A stretch of DNA of 9,781 bases from Candidatus Hydrogenedentota bacterium (lineage in GTDB: Bacteria; Hydrogenedentota; Hydrogenedentia; Hydrogenedentiales; CAITNO01), in the NCBI GenBank assembly GCA_903922535.1, contig CAIXUF010000613.1:1-9781 (forward strand). Reading direction: 5' to 3'. The notes beneath the pieces were generated by a model. That model made no database searches, had not been told where the DNA came from, and was given only the letters and a program-made list of their open reading frames with translations. How positions within the stretch are numbered: position 1 is the first letter of the stretch; each line of letters begins with the position of its first letter. Below, in pieces: positions 1 through 6,872 of this stretch. Both the position numbers and the translations under genes were made by a program.

Positions 1-45
1 GAGCAGGTTCGGCGGTTCCTTGTGGGACTGCCGGACGAGGTCTGA
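1..45 (+). CDS. Possible C-terminal end of a gene entering from the left
   Basis: Frame 1 reads fourteen codons (ending LVGLPDEV) and stops at TGA 43-45. The composition is plausible for a protein tail, but the stretch is too short to recognise a family. The same frame stays open for another thirteen codons beyond the TGA, ending KRWKGG before a second TGA at 85-87, so an ancient in-frame stop cannot be excluded. This is weak evidence; the preceding sequence is needed to decide. Confidence 0.2.
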   Translation, partial: EQVRRFLVGLPDEV

Positions 46-332
46 ATCGAAGACGTGGAGCGTTTCAAACGGTGGAAAGGAGGTTGACGCCCGGAACCGG
101 AAACACGCCGCGGTATTGGTAACCCGAAACGTCTGAGTTGACTTTTCCAATGGCACGGTTTTTTGACAAAACCACGAAAGTCCCTCATGTGAGGGACAGC
201 AGGTGCCATTGGGTGGGAACGGAACGCGGGCTAACCCGGCGAACCGTCGGGTGCGGGCTGTCCCCCACTGAGGACTGGCCGCAACCTGTATCTCTGAGTC
301 AACCGGACGCAACATAAGGACAACCACAACGC
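46..332. other. Non-coding spacer upstream of the RlpA-like gene
   Basis: No convincing gene is seen in this stretch on either strand; the minus-strand frame across its right part is antisense to the RlpA-like gene and has no family features. The main structure is the nested inverted repeat at 147-212. To its right, 221-300 is rich in short G/C repeats, for example CGGG-CTAA-CCCG near 227-238, and may form a structured leader, but it matches no riboswitch consensus I know. A TTGACA at 163-168 lacks a usable -10 box at 16-18 bases, so no promoter is called. Confidence 0.5.
147..212. repeat. Nested inverted repeat, potential three-way junction
   Basis: A perfect 10-bp outer inverted repeat (147-156 CCAATGGCAC with 203-212 GTGCCATTGG) encloses two smaller perfect hairpins. 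The first is GGTTTT 157-162 with AAAACC 168-173, around a 5-base loop. The second is GTCCCTCA 180-187 with TGAGGGAC 190-197; in practice it would be 7 bp around a 4-base loop. The junction strands are none (156/157), ACGAAA (174-179) and AGCAG (198-202). The pairing is read directly from the sequence. Whether it acts as an RNA, a DNA cruciform or the remnant of a palindromic mobile element is unknown. Confidence 0.75.
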
Positions 333-701
333 ATGTTTGAGATCATGGCGCTGGTGTTGCTTTCCCAACAGCCTTTCGTGCCTGTGGCCGAAGGCATGGC
401 TTCGTACTACTCGGTCAGGGAGAGCCTCCCCATCACCGCATCCGGAGAACCGTTGCGGGACGAAACCTACTCTTGTGCAATGCGTGGCGGAAACTTTGGC
501 GACTATTACCTGGTTGTGGCCGAAAACGGCCGGTCGGTGGTTTGCCGACTGAACGACCGGGGCCCCTTCGTGGCAGGCCGGGTCATTGACCTTTCCCGTG
601 CCGCCATTCGCCAACTGCACGCCACCAAAGGACTGCTTCCAGTCAAGGTCTACCGCCTGGGCGCGGACCCACCGGCCCGGCAAAAAGCCGACAAGCACTG
701 A
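333..701 (+). CDS. Small RlpA-like double-psi beta-barrel protein
   Basis: This 122-residue protein carries an RlpA-like double-psi beta-barrel domain over roughly residues 20-105. Family hallmarks are GMASYYS (21-27), TASGE (35-39), GRSVV (66-70), NDRGPF (74-79) and the closing VIDLSRAA (84-91). RlpA proteins are septal lytic transglycosylases or peptidoglycan-binding proteins of the envelope. Here Glu39 and Asp75 of the usual active-site cleft are present, but the standard segment with the conserved His (AAHxxLPxGT) is replaced by CAMRGGNFGDYY, so catalysis in the RlpA manner is doubtful. Cys48 and Cys71 could form a disulfide. There is no lipobox and no SPOR domain, and the N-terminal hydrophobic stretch (residues 4-19) is a poor signal peptide with an acidic residue at position 3. 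The ATG at 333 is the only in-frame upstream start because a TAA precedes it at 315-317; an AAGGA lies at 316-320, a rather long 12 bases away. It appears to be a single-gene unit. Confidence 0.8.
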   Translation: MFEIMALVLLSQQPFVPVAEGMASYYSVRESLPITASGEPLRDETYSCAMRGGNFGDYYLVVAENGRSVVCRLNDRGPFVAGRVIDLSRAAIRQLHATKGLLPVKVYRLGADPPARQKADKH

Positions 702-729
702 CCCAAGAAAGTAAATTCCCCAGGGGTTT

Positions 730-759
730 CCCGGCCGCGACCATGGCGTCGCGGCCGGG
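730..759. terminator. Perfect 12-bp hairpin after the RlpA-like gene
   Basis: CCCGGCCGCGAC (730-741) pairs perfectly with GTCGCGGCCGGG (748-759) around a six-base CATGGC loop, 28 bases past the stop of the RlpA-like gene. No T-run follows on either strand, so it is not a textbook intrinsic terminator. It could end transcription in a G+C-rich genome or protect the 3' end of the transcript. Confidence 0.5.
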
Positions 760-815
760 GATGGTCCCAGATAGGGTGTCTGGCCGGTGTACTGGTTCAC
801 TCTTTACGAAACTTT

Positions 816-845
816 TTGACACGATCCATCCCCCCCGCCTAGAAT
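816..845 (+). promoter_or_regulatory. Sigma70-type promoter for the Smg gene
   Basis: A perfect -35 box TTGACA (816-821) is followed after 18 bases by TAGAAT (840-845), which matches the -10 consensus at five of six positions. Transcription would begin near 852 and give a leader of about 35 bases before the ATG at 887, which has CGGAG at 876-880 as ribosome binding site. It is the clearest promoter in the window. Confidence 0.7.
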
Positions 846-886
846 AAGCCATGGGAACGGGTGTTTTCGTTTCCGCGGAGACCTGA

Positions 887-1345
887 ATGAAGCAGTCGGT
901 AGTAAAGGCAGTCAACGCCATCCTCCGCCAGATGGGGGAAACCCCGGACGTTCTGTGCACCGAGAGCAACCTGCGCTCGTGGCTGGCGACCCAGGGGTAC
1001 AATAAGCGGGACATCGACGCGGCCCTTAAACTGGTCGCGATGCGTCTCACCATGCCCGCCTCCGTGGAGGATGCGCGGCCGCGCGGGCTGAGGCAGTTTG
1101 CGCTGTATGAGCATGCCCGGCTGTCGGCGGAGGCGCGCAGCGCCCTGACCCGGCTGGAACTGCACGACCTGCTCGACCCCATGGAACGGGAAATGATCAT
1201 CGAGCGCCTGCTCCAGTATGACGGCGAGGTCGACATGGACGCGTTGGACTATCTGCTTTCGTCGGTGTTCGGGACCATGCGCAATGTGGAGGCCCAGAAC
1301 GCCATGTACAACACCTTTGAGGGCTTTGGTCCCACGATGCACTGA
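887..1345 (+). CDS. smg: Smg family protein (DUF494)
   Basis: A 152-residue protein, close to the 157 residues of E. coli Smg, matching the DUF494/Smg family along its length. Recognisable parts are the N-terminal helix-turn segment LRSWLATQGYNKRDI (29-43), the central RLSAEARSAL (78-87), MEREMIIERLL (99-109) and the acidic EVDMD followed by a C-terminal helix. It has no signal peptide and should be cytoplasmic. The molecular role of Smg is not established; in gammaproteobacteria the gene commonly sits between dprA (smf) and topA, and neither neighbour is seen here. It has its own good promoter and an SD (CGGAG) six bases before the ATG. Its stop lies 13 bases from that of the convergent URO-D-like gene, with no terminator hairpin visible between them. 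Confidence 0.88.
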   Translation: MKQSVVKAVNAILRQMGETPDVLCTESNLRSWLATQGYNKRDIDAALKLVAMRLTMPASVEDARPRGLRQFALYEHARLSAEARSALTRLELHDLLDPMEREMIIERLLQYDGEVDMDALDYLLSSVFGTMRNVEAQNAMYNTFEGFGPTMH

Positions 1346-1358
1346 TCCGGGCCTTCGC

Positions 1359-2609
1359 TCAGCCCGCCGCCCGGTCAATCTCCTCCCGGGCAATTTCCAC
1401 CCATCGGCACACCCGCGCCGGGTCTTTGGCAAGGGTGTGGTTGTCCTTCATGATCAGTTCCAGCGGACAGCCGCGCGCCGCCTCAACAATCCTGCGCAGG
1501 TCGCGGCGGACCGGTTTCTCGTCAAATGCGGGCGGGGCCAGATGGGCCGGGTTGGGCTTGGCCGAGAAGATGTGCCGGTCACCCAGGCATTCGGCCATCC
1601 TTTCCGGCTCCGCCCAGGCCGACACGGAAACCCGCCGCAGGCGGGGTGTCTTCTTCACCACCTCCCAGCGCCCGTCCAGCGGCTCGCAGCAGCCGTAACA
1701 GTTGAGGCCAAAGCGCTCCAAGATGGGCAACTGGTACTGGAACACGAACTCCTCGAACATGGCCGGGGAAACGCCCAGCGTTTCCTGGCTCTCGCAAAAG
1801 CCCCACATGTCCCGCGTGTGCACCGGCCCGACGTGGTCGGGCGCGGGCAGTTCATCGGTGAATCCGAACCCGCCCGACCCCACGTAATCATTCCCATTGT
1901 TCAGGCAGAGCAGCCCGTCCGCCTCCAGTTGGTCCAGCCGGGCCAGTTGGGCGTCGCGCATGAAGGCCATCAGCCGGTGAAATCCCTCCGGGTTCTCCAT
2001 CATGTCGAGCATCATCCGCTCCAGCCCCCGGAGAAACACCAGCCGCTGGGTCATGCCCAGCGACCACCACCACACTCCCTTCACCTCCACCGCTAACACC
2101 CCGTCAAACACTTCCTCGGCCAGCGCCTTCAGCCGGGCCGTCGCTTCCCGGTCCACCGTTGCGCCGGGCACGCGCAGTCCCGACAGGTCGTCCAGGTCCT
2201 TGAGCGGCGGGTCCCAGGTGAAGGCCCGGCCCTCTCCCCTGCCGATAAGCGGCGTCTGCAAACCCCAGCCCGTCTCCTGCGCCACCGGCCGCAGCAGGAA
2301 GTTTGGGTCAATCACCCGGTCATCGCGCATGCGCGCGCCGTAGAACTCCTTGATGCGCAACTCAAACTCCCAATGCCGCGCCAGCTCGGACGTGCATTGC
2401 AGCGAATCGGGAGGGAAGATCTCATGCCAACCGTTCTCCGGGTCGCAGAAAACCATGGGGCGGCCCGGCTGAAGCGCATTGTGCCGGCACCACTCCCGGC
2501 GTTTTTCATTCTCGACGGGCCGCGCGGCCCATTCTGCCACGTGCGCCGCAAGGTCGCGCAGCACAGTGCGTTCCTGGTCAGACAGTATGGGAAGATCGTA
2601 GCCGGTCAT
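1359..2609 (-). CDS. Uroporphyrinogen-decarboxylase-superfamily protein (methyltransferase-like)
   Basis: This 416-residue protein belongs to the URO-D superfamily (haem HemE decarboxylases and the MtaA/MtbA-type cobalamin:CoM methyltransferases). It is longer than typical HemE and resembles the divergent, expanded copies found in Planctomycetes-like and Hydrogenedentes-like genomes rather than HemE itself. Visible motifs are a CYGCCEP segment (residues 304-310), where methyltransferase-type members place metal-binding Cys residues, and a C-terminal MKDNHTL (387-393) with a candidate ligand His391. Demethylation or methyl transfer to a corrinoid or thiol is more likely than haem synthesis, but the substrate is unknown. 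The frame also offers a GTG at 2651, but the ATG at 2609 is preferred: it has GGAG seven bases upstream, and a -35/-10 pair overlaps the GTG. It is cytoplasmic, with no signal peptide, and divergent from the ceramidase-family gene. Confidence 0.88.
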   Translation of the reverse strand: MTGYDLPILSDQERTVLRDLAAHVAEWAARPVENEKRREWCRHNALQPGRPMVFCDPENGWHEIFPPDSLQCTSELARHWEFELRIKEFYGARMRDDRVIDPNFLLRPVAQETGWGLQTPLIGRGEGRAFTWDPPLKDLDDLSGLRVPGATVDREATARLKALAEEVFDGVLAVEVKGVWWWSLGMTQRLVFLRGLERMMLDMMENPEGFHRLMAFMRDAQLARLDQLEADGLLCLNNGNDYVGSGGFGFTDELPAPDHVGPVHTRDMWGFCESQETLGVSPAMFEEFVFQYQLPILERFGLNCYGCCEPLDGRWEVVKKTPRLRRVSVSAWAEPERMAECLGDRHIFSAKPNPAHLAPPAFDEKPVRRDLRRIVEAARGCPLELIMKDNHTLAKDPARVCRWVEIAREEIDRAAG

Positions 2610-2630
2610 GGTGAAGCTCCAATCCACGCC

Positions 2631-2659
2631 AATGTAACACGACCCGGCCACCGTGTCAC
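2631..2659 (-). promoter_or_regulatory. Promoter for the URO-D-like gene
   Basis: On the minus strand GTGACA (2659-2654, five of six to TTGACA) is followed after 17 bases by TACATT (2636-2631, four of six to TATAAT). Transcription would start near 2624, about 15 bases before the ATG at 2609. This supports that start over the in-frame GTG at 2651, which would fall inside the promoter. Confidence 0.5.
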
Positions 2660-2673
2660 AGTGGAGGGTCTGG

Positions 2674-2703
2674 TTGTGGTCGATACCATCCGCCGGATAC
2701 CAT
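2674..2703 (+). promoter_or_regulatory. Weak promoter candidate and direct repeat before the ceramidase gene
   Basis: TTGTGG (2674-2679) and TACCAT (2698-2703), 18 bases apart, are a poor but correctly spaced -35/-10 pair. The octamer GATACCAT occurs twice, at 2682-2689 and 2696-2703, with a 14-base period, and the second copy overlaps the proposed -10. This could be an operator for a regulator, or chance. Confidence 0.25.
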
Positions 2704-2737
2704 GTCGCTCCAAACTTCGCACGGAAAGGCCGGACTT

Positions 2738-4258
2738 ATGATAAAGATAGCCAGGCGCGTGATACTGGGGTTGCTGTTTCTGGCGGTGGCGGCCGCGGGC
2801 GGGTTCGTACTGCTGGTGGGACCGTGGCCTTTGTACAAGGACTCCCATTACAGGACTGCCGGGTACTACAAGAAGGCGCTGGCGGCCATTGACGCGGCGG
2901 CCTCGAAGACGACGCTGGGCGGGGACATCAAGCCGCTGCGGGCGGGATGGTCGGTGCGTGAAATCACGCCCAAGCCCGGCCATCCCATGGCCGGCTATGG
3001 TGCCAGGGCGAACGACAAGAAGTCCACAGGAGTCCGCGAGCCGCTGTTTGTGAAGGCTTTGGCGCTGAACGACGGCACCGACACGGTGGTGCTGATCGGC
3101 TCGGACATGCTGCAAACGCTGCCCAACCTGCTGGAGAAGATGGAAGCGCGGGTCTCCAGAAGCGTGTCTCTCACGAACCGCAACATCATGTACACCAGCA
3201 GCCACACCCACTGCGGTCCCGGCGGTCTTGCGCCGGGATTCGCCGCCAGGATGTCCTACGGCGAATATGATCCGGCGTATGTGCGGCTTCTGGCGGACCG
3301 TTTCTCGGAGGCGGTGGAAGAGGCAGTGAAGACCATGGCCCCGGCGCGGCTGGCGCACGGCAGCGTGGACGTGCCTGAGTACATCCGCAACCGGACCCGC
3401 AAGGGTGCGCCCGCGGACAGCACGCTGAACCTCGCCGCCGTGGAGAAGCTCGACGGGGGGGCGCGCCTGTACCTGGCCCGGTATGCGGCGCATGGCACCG
3501 CCTACGGCGAGGAGGTGATGGAGCTGAACGGCGATCATGCGGGCGCGTTTGAGCGCGCGGTGGAGGCAAAATCCGGCATGCCGCTGCTGTACATGGGCGG
3601 TGCGGTCGGGTCGATGTGCCCCAACCCGCCCGGCCCGCCGCTGCCCCAGCCGTGGACCAAAGAACTTGAACTGGCCTTTGAAAACGACGTGGAAAGCGAA
3701 ATGGTCAAACAGGGCAAGAAGACCCTGCAACAGCTCTTGGATGACCAGCAGGCGCGTGTGGAGACGATGGGCGCGGCTCTGGCGGACAGACTGCTGGAGA
3801 CGGTGAAGGGACTGAAGTTTGAGGACCGGCTGGACGTGGTCTCGCTGGACGCCCTCTATTCCCCGCCGCCCGCACAGGCGCGGCTGTTCTCCCCGAACTG
3901 GCGGCTTTCCCCCTTTGCATTCAACCTGCTGGGAGTGCCCAAGATTGGGCGCCTGCAGGTGGCGCGTGTGGGCACGCTGTTCCTCATCGGCATGCCCTAC
4001 GATTTCAGCGGCGAGACAAGCCTGGTGTGGCAGTCCTGGGCGAAAGAACGCGGCTTTGATCTGTGGGTGACCAGCTTCTCGGGGGCGTATCTGGGCTACC
4101 TGTCCCCGGACAAATACTATGGCGAAATCGGCGAGGGGCTGCACTATAATCAGAACTATGAGATCGGCGAGATGAGCTGGTTCGGTCCAAACCAGGAGGC
4201 CTACGTGACCGACCTGTTCGAGCACGCCTTCGCCTGTCTCACGCCGAAGGCTTCTTGA
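2738..4258 (+). CDS. Membrane-anchored neutral/alkaline ceramidase-family hydrolase
   Basis: A 506-residue protein of the neutral/alkaline non-lysosomal ceramidase family (Zn-dependent amidases that split the N-acyl bond of ceramides). A single hydrophobic anchor or uncleaved signal lies at about residues 5-29, after two basic residues, so the enzyme domain should face the periplasm. The domain begins with the typical AGWSVREITP and PMAGYGAR. Candidate zinc ligands are His156 and His158 in SSHTHCGPGG and His252 in RYAAHG, followed by the LNGDHAG segment (263-269). It is shorter than Pseudomonas-type ceramidases and appears to lack most of their C-terminal immunoglobulin-like domain. An alternative ATG at 2702 adds 12 residues; 2738 is preferred because GGAAAGG lies eight bases upstream. 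The physiological substrate may not be ceramide: this family is common in genomes with no obvious sphingolipid metabolism. Its stop is 12 bases from that of the convergent xylanase gene. Confidence 0.9.
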   Translation: MIKIARRVILGLLFLAVAAAGGFVLLVGPWPLYKDSHYRTAGYYKKALAAIDAAASKTTLGGDIKPLRAGWSVREITPKPGHPMAGYGARANDKKSTGVREPLFVKALALNDGTDTVVLIGSDMLQTLPNLLEKMEARVSRSVSLTNRNIMYTSSHTHCGPGGLAPGFAARMSYGEYDPAYVRLLADRFSEAVEEAVKTMAPARLAHGSVDVPEYIRNRTRKGAPADSTLNLAAVEKLDGGARLYLARYAAHGTAYGEEVMELNGDHAGAFERAVEAKSGMPLLYMGGAVGSMCPNPPGPPLPQPWTKELELAFENDVESEMVKQGKKTLQQLLDDQQARVETMGAALADRLLETVKGLKFEDRLDVVSLDALYSPPPAQARLFSPNWRLSPFAFNLLGVPKIGRLQVARVGTLFLIGMPYDFSGETSLVWQSWAKERGFDLWVTSFSGAYLGYLSPDKYYGEIGEGLHYNQNYEIGEMSWFGPNQEAYVTDLFEHAFACLTPKAS

Positions 4259-4270
4259 CAAGAGCTATTC

Positions 4271-5389
4271 CTACCGGTTGACCACCGTATAAAACGCCGA
4301 CTTGGGCTTGCCGCCACGGTCGAAGAGCAACGGATAGTCGGGGCGGTCCTTCACGGGCGTGTAGTTGGTCCACGAAAGCCCGTCATGCACGCCCCAGAAG
4401 GTGACCCGGTCGATAACGTCTCGGTGGGCGACAAACACCTTGAACAACGCCGCGTACTTGTCCGCCTGTTCGGCGAGCAGTTCGGCGGTCGCGCCGTTGG
4501 GATAGCGGTTTTCCCGATTATCCCAGGCGTAGAGGCTCATGTCCAGTTCGCTGATGTTGACGCGCAGGCCCATGGCAGCAAAGGTTTCGATGGTTTTGGC
4601 CATTTCGACTGGATCAACCGATTTCAGCGTGAAATGCCCCTGCAGGCCGACGCCGTCCACCTGCACGCCCCGGTCCTGCAGGTGCTTGATCAGGCGCACG
4701 GCCTTCTCACGCTTCACCGGCTGTTCCAGGTTGTAGTCGTTGTAGTAGAGCTGCGCGTCGGGATCTGCCTCGCGGGCGAAGCGGAACGCCAGTTCCACAT
4801 AGTCCTCGCCCAGCGCGCGCAGCCAGGGGGACTCGCGCAGCCACTCGCCGTTCTTATCACTGATCGCCTCGTTGACCACGTCCCAGCCGCGAACGCGGCC
4901 CCGGTAGTGCCCCATCACGGCGCGGATGTGCTCGCGCAGCCGCAGCAGCACGGTCTCGCGCGTGGCGGGTTTCCCGTCTGCGTCCTGAAAGACCCAGTCC
5001 GGCGTCTGCAGATGCCACACCATCGTGTGGCCGGTCACGGTCATGTGATGCTGCCCGGCAAGGGCCACCAGCGCGTCGGCGGGGCCGTAGTTGTAGGTTC
5101 CCTCCTTTGGGTGGATGTTGGCCCACTTCATGTCGTTTTCCGGTGTGAACGCGTTGAACTGCGTGGCGGCCAGCGCCAGCGCGGCCGAATCAGCGGAGCC
5201 AAGCAACCCATGGCTGAAAGCCACGCCTATCCGGAAATCGCGCGCATAGACGTCGCGCAGGCGGGGCAGGCCCTCCTGTTGCGCCACCGCACCGTCCGGC
5301 GTGGTGCACGCCGCCGTCAACAGCGTGATCATCATGGCGGACGCGGCGCGCGCCAGCCGGGTCGCCGCGCCTGAATTGAAAGAGGTCAT
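4271..5389 (-). CDS. GH10 endo-1,4-beta-xylanase, lipoprotein
   Basis: A 372-residue glycoside hydrolase family 10 enzyme that cleaves internal beta-1,4 bonds of xylan by a retaining mechanism. The TIM-barrel domain fills nearly the whole protein. Visible motifs are FTPENDMKW (81-89), GHTMVWH (120-126), the acid/base Glu174 in WDVVNEAI and the nucleophile Glu281 in ISELDM. Residues 11-28 form a signal peptide ending LLTAAC, and Cys28 fits a lipobox, so the enzyme is probably tethered to the cell envelope. No carbohydrate-binding module is attached. The ATG overlaps the stop of the upstream sulfatase gene (ATGA) and has GGGGA seven bases upstream, so translation is likely coupled and both are made from one transcript. 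The function is secure; the natural substrate may be a decorated or sulfated xylan given the partner. Confidence 0.97.
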   Translation of the reverse strand: MTSFNSGAATRLARAASAMMITLLTAACTTPDGAVAQQEGLPRLRDVYARDFRIGVAFSHGLLGSADSAALALAATQFNAFTPENDMKWANIHPKEGTYNYGPADALVALAGQHHMTVTGHTMVWHLQTPDWVFQDADGKPATRETVLLRLREHIRAVMGHYRGRVRGWDVVNEAISDKNGEWLRESPWLRALGEDYVELAFRFAREADPDAQLYYNDYNLEQPVKREKAVRLIKHLQDRGVQVDGVGLQGHFTLKSVDPVEMAKTIETFAAMGLRVNISELDMSLYAWDNRENRYPNGATAELLAEQADKYAALFKVFVAHRDVIDRVTFWGVHDGLSWTNYTPVKDRPDYPLLFDRGGKPKSAFYTVVNR

Positions 5390-6771
5390 TCGATTTTCCC
5401 CGCCGGGCGGCAGCCCGCACCTTTTGTGCCCGTATTCGAATCGCCGAGATCGGCGCGCACCTGATCGGCCAGCGCGTTCAAATGCTTCACAATATCCGGA
5501 TGCTCCGCCGCAACGTTCTTCGATTCCCCGATATCGGCATCCAGATCATAGAGTTCCACGTCGGGTCGTTTTTGGAGGGCGAGGTGCAGCTTCCATTTAC
5601 CCTCCCGCACGGCCTGCAACTCCTCGTTGCGGTAATAGAACATCGTGTTCCGCGGGGATTGGGCCGTGTCCGGATGCCATAGCAGTGCGCGAATGTCATA
5701 TCCGTCAATAACGCGGTCCTTGGGCTTCTCCGCACCCGCCAGCGTGGCGAAGGTGGGGAGCAGGTCCATGGTGGCGGCCATCTGCGGACAGGTGGTTCCG
5801 GCGGGAATGCGGCCGGGCCACCGCAGAATGGTCGGCTCGCGCAGTCCGCCCTCGTAGGTGGTTCCCTTGCCGTCGCGGAAGGGACGCGCCGCGCCGCCGT
5901 TTTCATGCTGGGTCAGCCAGGGTCCGTTGTCGGAGGTGAACAGCACCAGCGTGTTGTCGTCCAAGCCGCTTTCTTTAAGCGTCTTGAGCACCTCGCCCAC
6001 GCTCCAGTCAATTTCCTGGACGGCATCCCCATAGAGGCCCTGGGCGGACTTGCCGCGAAACGCATCGGAAACGTGCAGCGGCACATGGACCATGGTGTGC
6101 GGCAGGTAGAGGAAGAACGGCTGGTCTTTGTGTTCCCGGATGAAGGCAGTCGCCTCCTGGGTATAACGCTGCGTGAGCGTGTCCTGCACCGCCGGTTGCT
6201 CGATGATTTCCTCGTTGCGCATGAGCGGCAGTGGCGGATCGCCGCGCTTCGTGACTTCCATGTCGTTGCTGTAGGGAAGCCCGTAGAAATAGTCAAAGCC
6301 GTGGCGGGTGGGCAGGAAAGGCGGCAGATGGCCCAAATGCCATTTGCCGATGCAGGCCGTGACATAGCCGCGCGTTTTCAGCACCTGGGGGAGAAGTGTC
6401 TCGTCAGCGCTGATCCCGATCTTGTCCTGCGGAAACAGCACGCGCGGAAACCCAACGCGGTTGGGATAACATCCTGTCAACAGCGCGGCCCGCGACGGCG
6501 AGCAGACGGTCTGCGCGTAGAAGCTGGTGAACTTGGCGCCCTCCGCCGCCATCTGGTCGAGGCAGGGCGTCTTGATGAGCGACGCCCCGAAACAGCCCAG
6601 GTCTTGATAGCCCAGGTCGTCAATCAGGATGACCACGAAATTGGGCGGGCGCTTGGATTCGGCATCAGCTTCAGCGCGCGGGGCGCACGGGACCATCGCC
6701 ATGCCTGCCGCGCCCGCGCCAAGCCCGCGCAGAAAGCGCCTGCGCGAAATGCTGTTCTTGTCTTTGCTCAT
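5386..6771 (-). CDS. Tat-exported S1-family sulfatase
   Basis: A 461-residue type I (S1, arylsulfatase-A-like) sulfatase that hydrolyses sulfate esters and needs formylglycine made from a Cys by a separate maturase. The CSPSR signature carries that residue at Cys90. Other active-site elements are Asp51 and Asp52 (LIDDLGY), GKWHLG with Lys143 and His145, His229 in VHVP, Asp281 and Asn282 in TSDNGPW, and Lys302 in RDGKG. The N-terminus SRRRFLRGLGAGAAG (9-23) is a twin-arginine signal, so the folded enzyme is exported. No maturase gene is in the window. The start is supported by AAGGA seven bases upstream. It is the first gene of the two-gene operon with the xylanase. The S1 subfamily and the exact sulfated sugar cannot be told by eye; a polysaccharide substrate is inferred from the neighbours. 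Confidence 0.96.
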   Translation of the reverse strand: MSKDKNSISRRRFLRGLGAGAAGMAMVPCAPRAEADAESKRPPNFVVILIDDLGYQDLGCFGASLIKTPCLDQMAAEGAKFTSFYAQTVCSPSRAALLTGCYPNRVGFPRVLFPQDKIGISADETLLPQVLKTRGYVTACIGKWHLGHLPPFLPTRHGFDYFYGLPYSNDMEVTKRGDPPLPLMRNEEIIEQPAVQDTLTQRYTQEATAFIREHKDQPFFLYLPHTMVHVPLHVSDAFRGKSAQGLYGDAVQEIDWSVGEVLKTLKESGLDDNTLVLFTSDNGPWLTQHENGGAARPFRDGKGTTYEGGLREPTILRWPGRIPAGTTCPQMAATMDLLPTFATLAGAEKPKDRVIDGYDIRALLWHPDTAQSPRNTMFYYRNEELQAVREGKWKLHLALQKRPDVELYDLDADIGESKNVAAEHPDIVKHLNALADQVRADLGDSNTGTKGAGCRPAGKIE

Positions 6772-6818
6772 TTGTCATTCCTTTCCGCAGACACAGTCGG
6801 CGGCCATGTCAAGGGACC

Positions 6819-6846
6819 ATTATGCCGCAAAACCGGCAGCACCCAA
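6819..6846 (-). promoter_or_regulatory. Candidate promoter of the sulfatase-xylanase operon
   Basis: On the minus strand CATAAT (6824-6819, five of six to the -10 consensus) lies 16 bases after TTGGGT (6846-6841, three of six to the -35 consensus). Transcription would start near 6812, about 40 bases before the sulfatase ATG. The -10 is convincing and the -35 is weak, so an activator may be involved. Confidence 0.35.
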
Positions 6847-6872
6847 GAATGGGCATACTCTTCTTTCGAGCC

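Noticed and set aside
151..166. Sigma54 promoter (TGGCAC -24 box)
   Set aside because: TGGCAC is perfect, but the -12 position at the strict spacing reads TG instead of GC. The hexamer is also explained as part of the outer inverted repeat.
163..191. Sigma70 promoter starting from TTGACA at 163
   Set aside because: No sequence resembling TATAAT lies 16-18 bases downstream; the candidate CATGTG matches only two of six.
147..212. Hammerhead-type ribozyme
   Set aside because: A GAAA lies between the two inner stems as in a hammerhead, but the CUGANGA core strand is absent (outer stem and first arm abut directly) and no UH cleavage site precedes the closing strand.
221..332. Riboswitch leader before the RlpA-like gene (c-di-AMP or c-di-GMP type)
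   Set aside because: Such genes can be under cyclic-dinucleotide riboswitches, and the stretch is rich in short complementary blocks, but I could not match the conserved core strings of either class.
2610..2651. GTG start at 2651 for the URO-D-like protein
   Set aside because: It lacks an SD and lies within the spacer of a plausible promoter; the ATG at 2609 has GGAG at good spacing.
2606..4261. A 551-codon open frame antisense to the ceramidase gene, and a similar 621-codon frame antisense to the GH106-like gene (7499-9364)
   Set aside because: Long antisense frames are expected in G+C-rich genes with strong third-position bias. The translations are rich in His, Arg and Gly and show no family motif, while the sense frames are clear enzymes.
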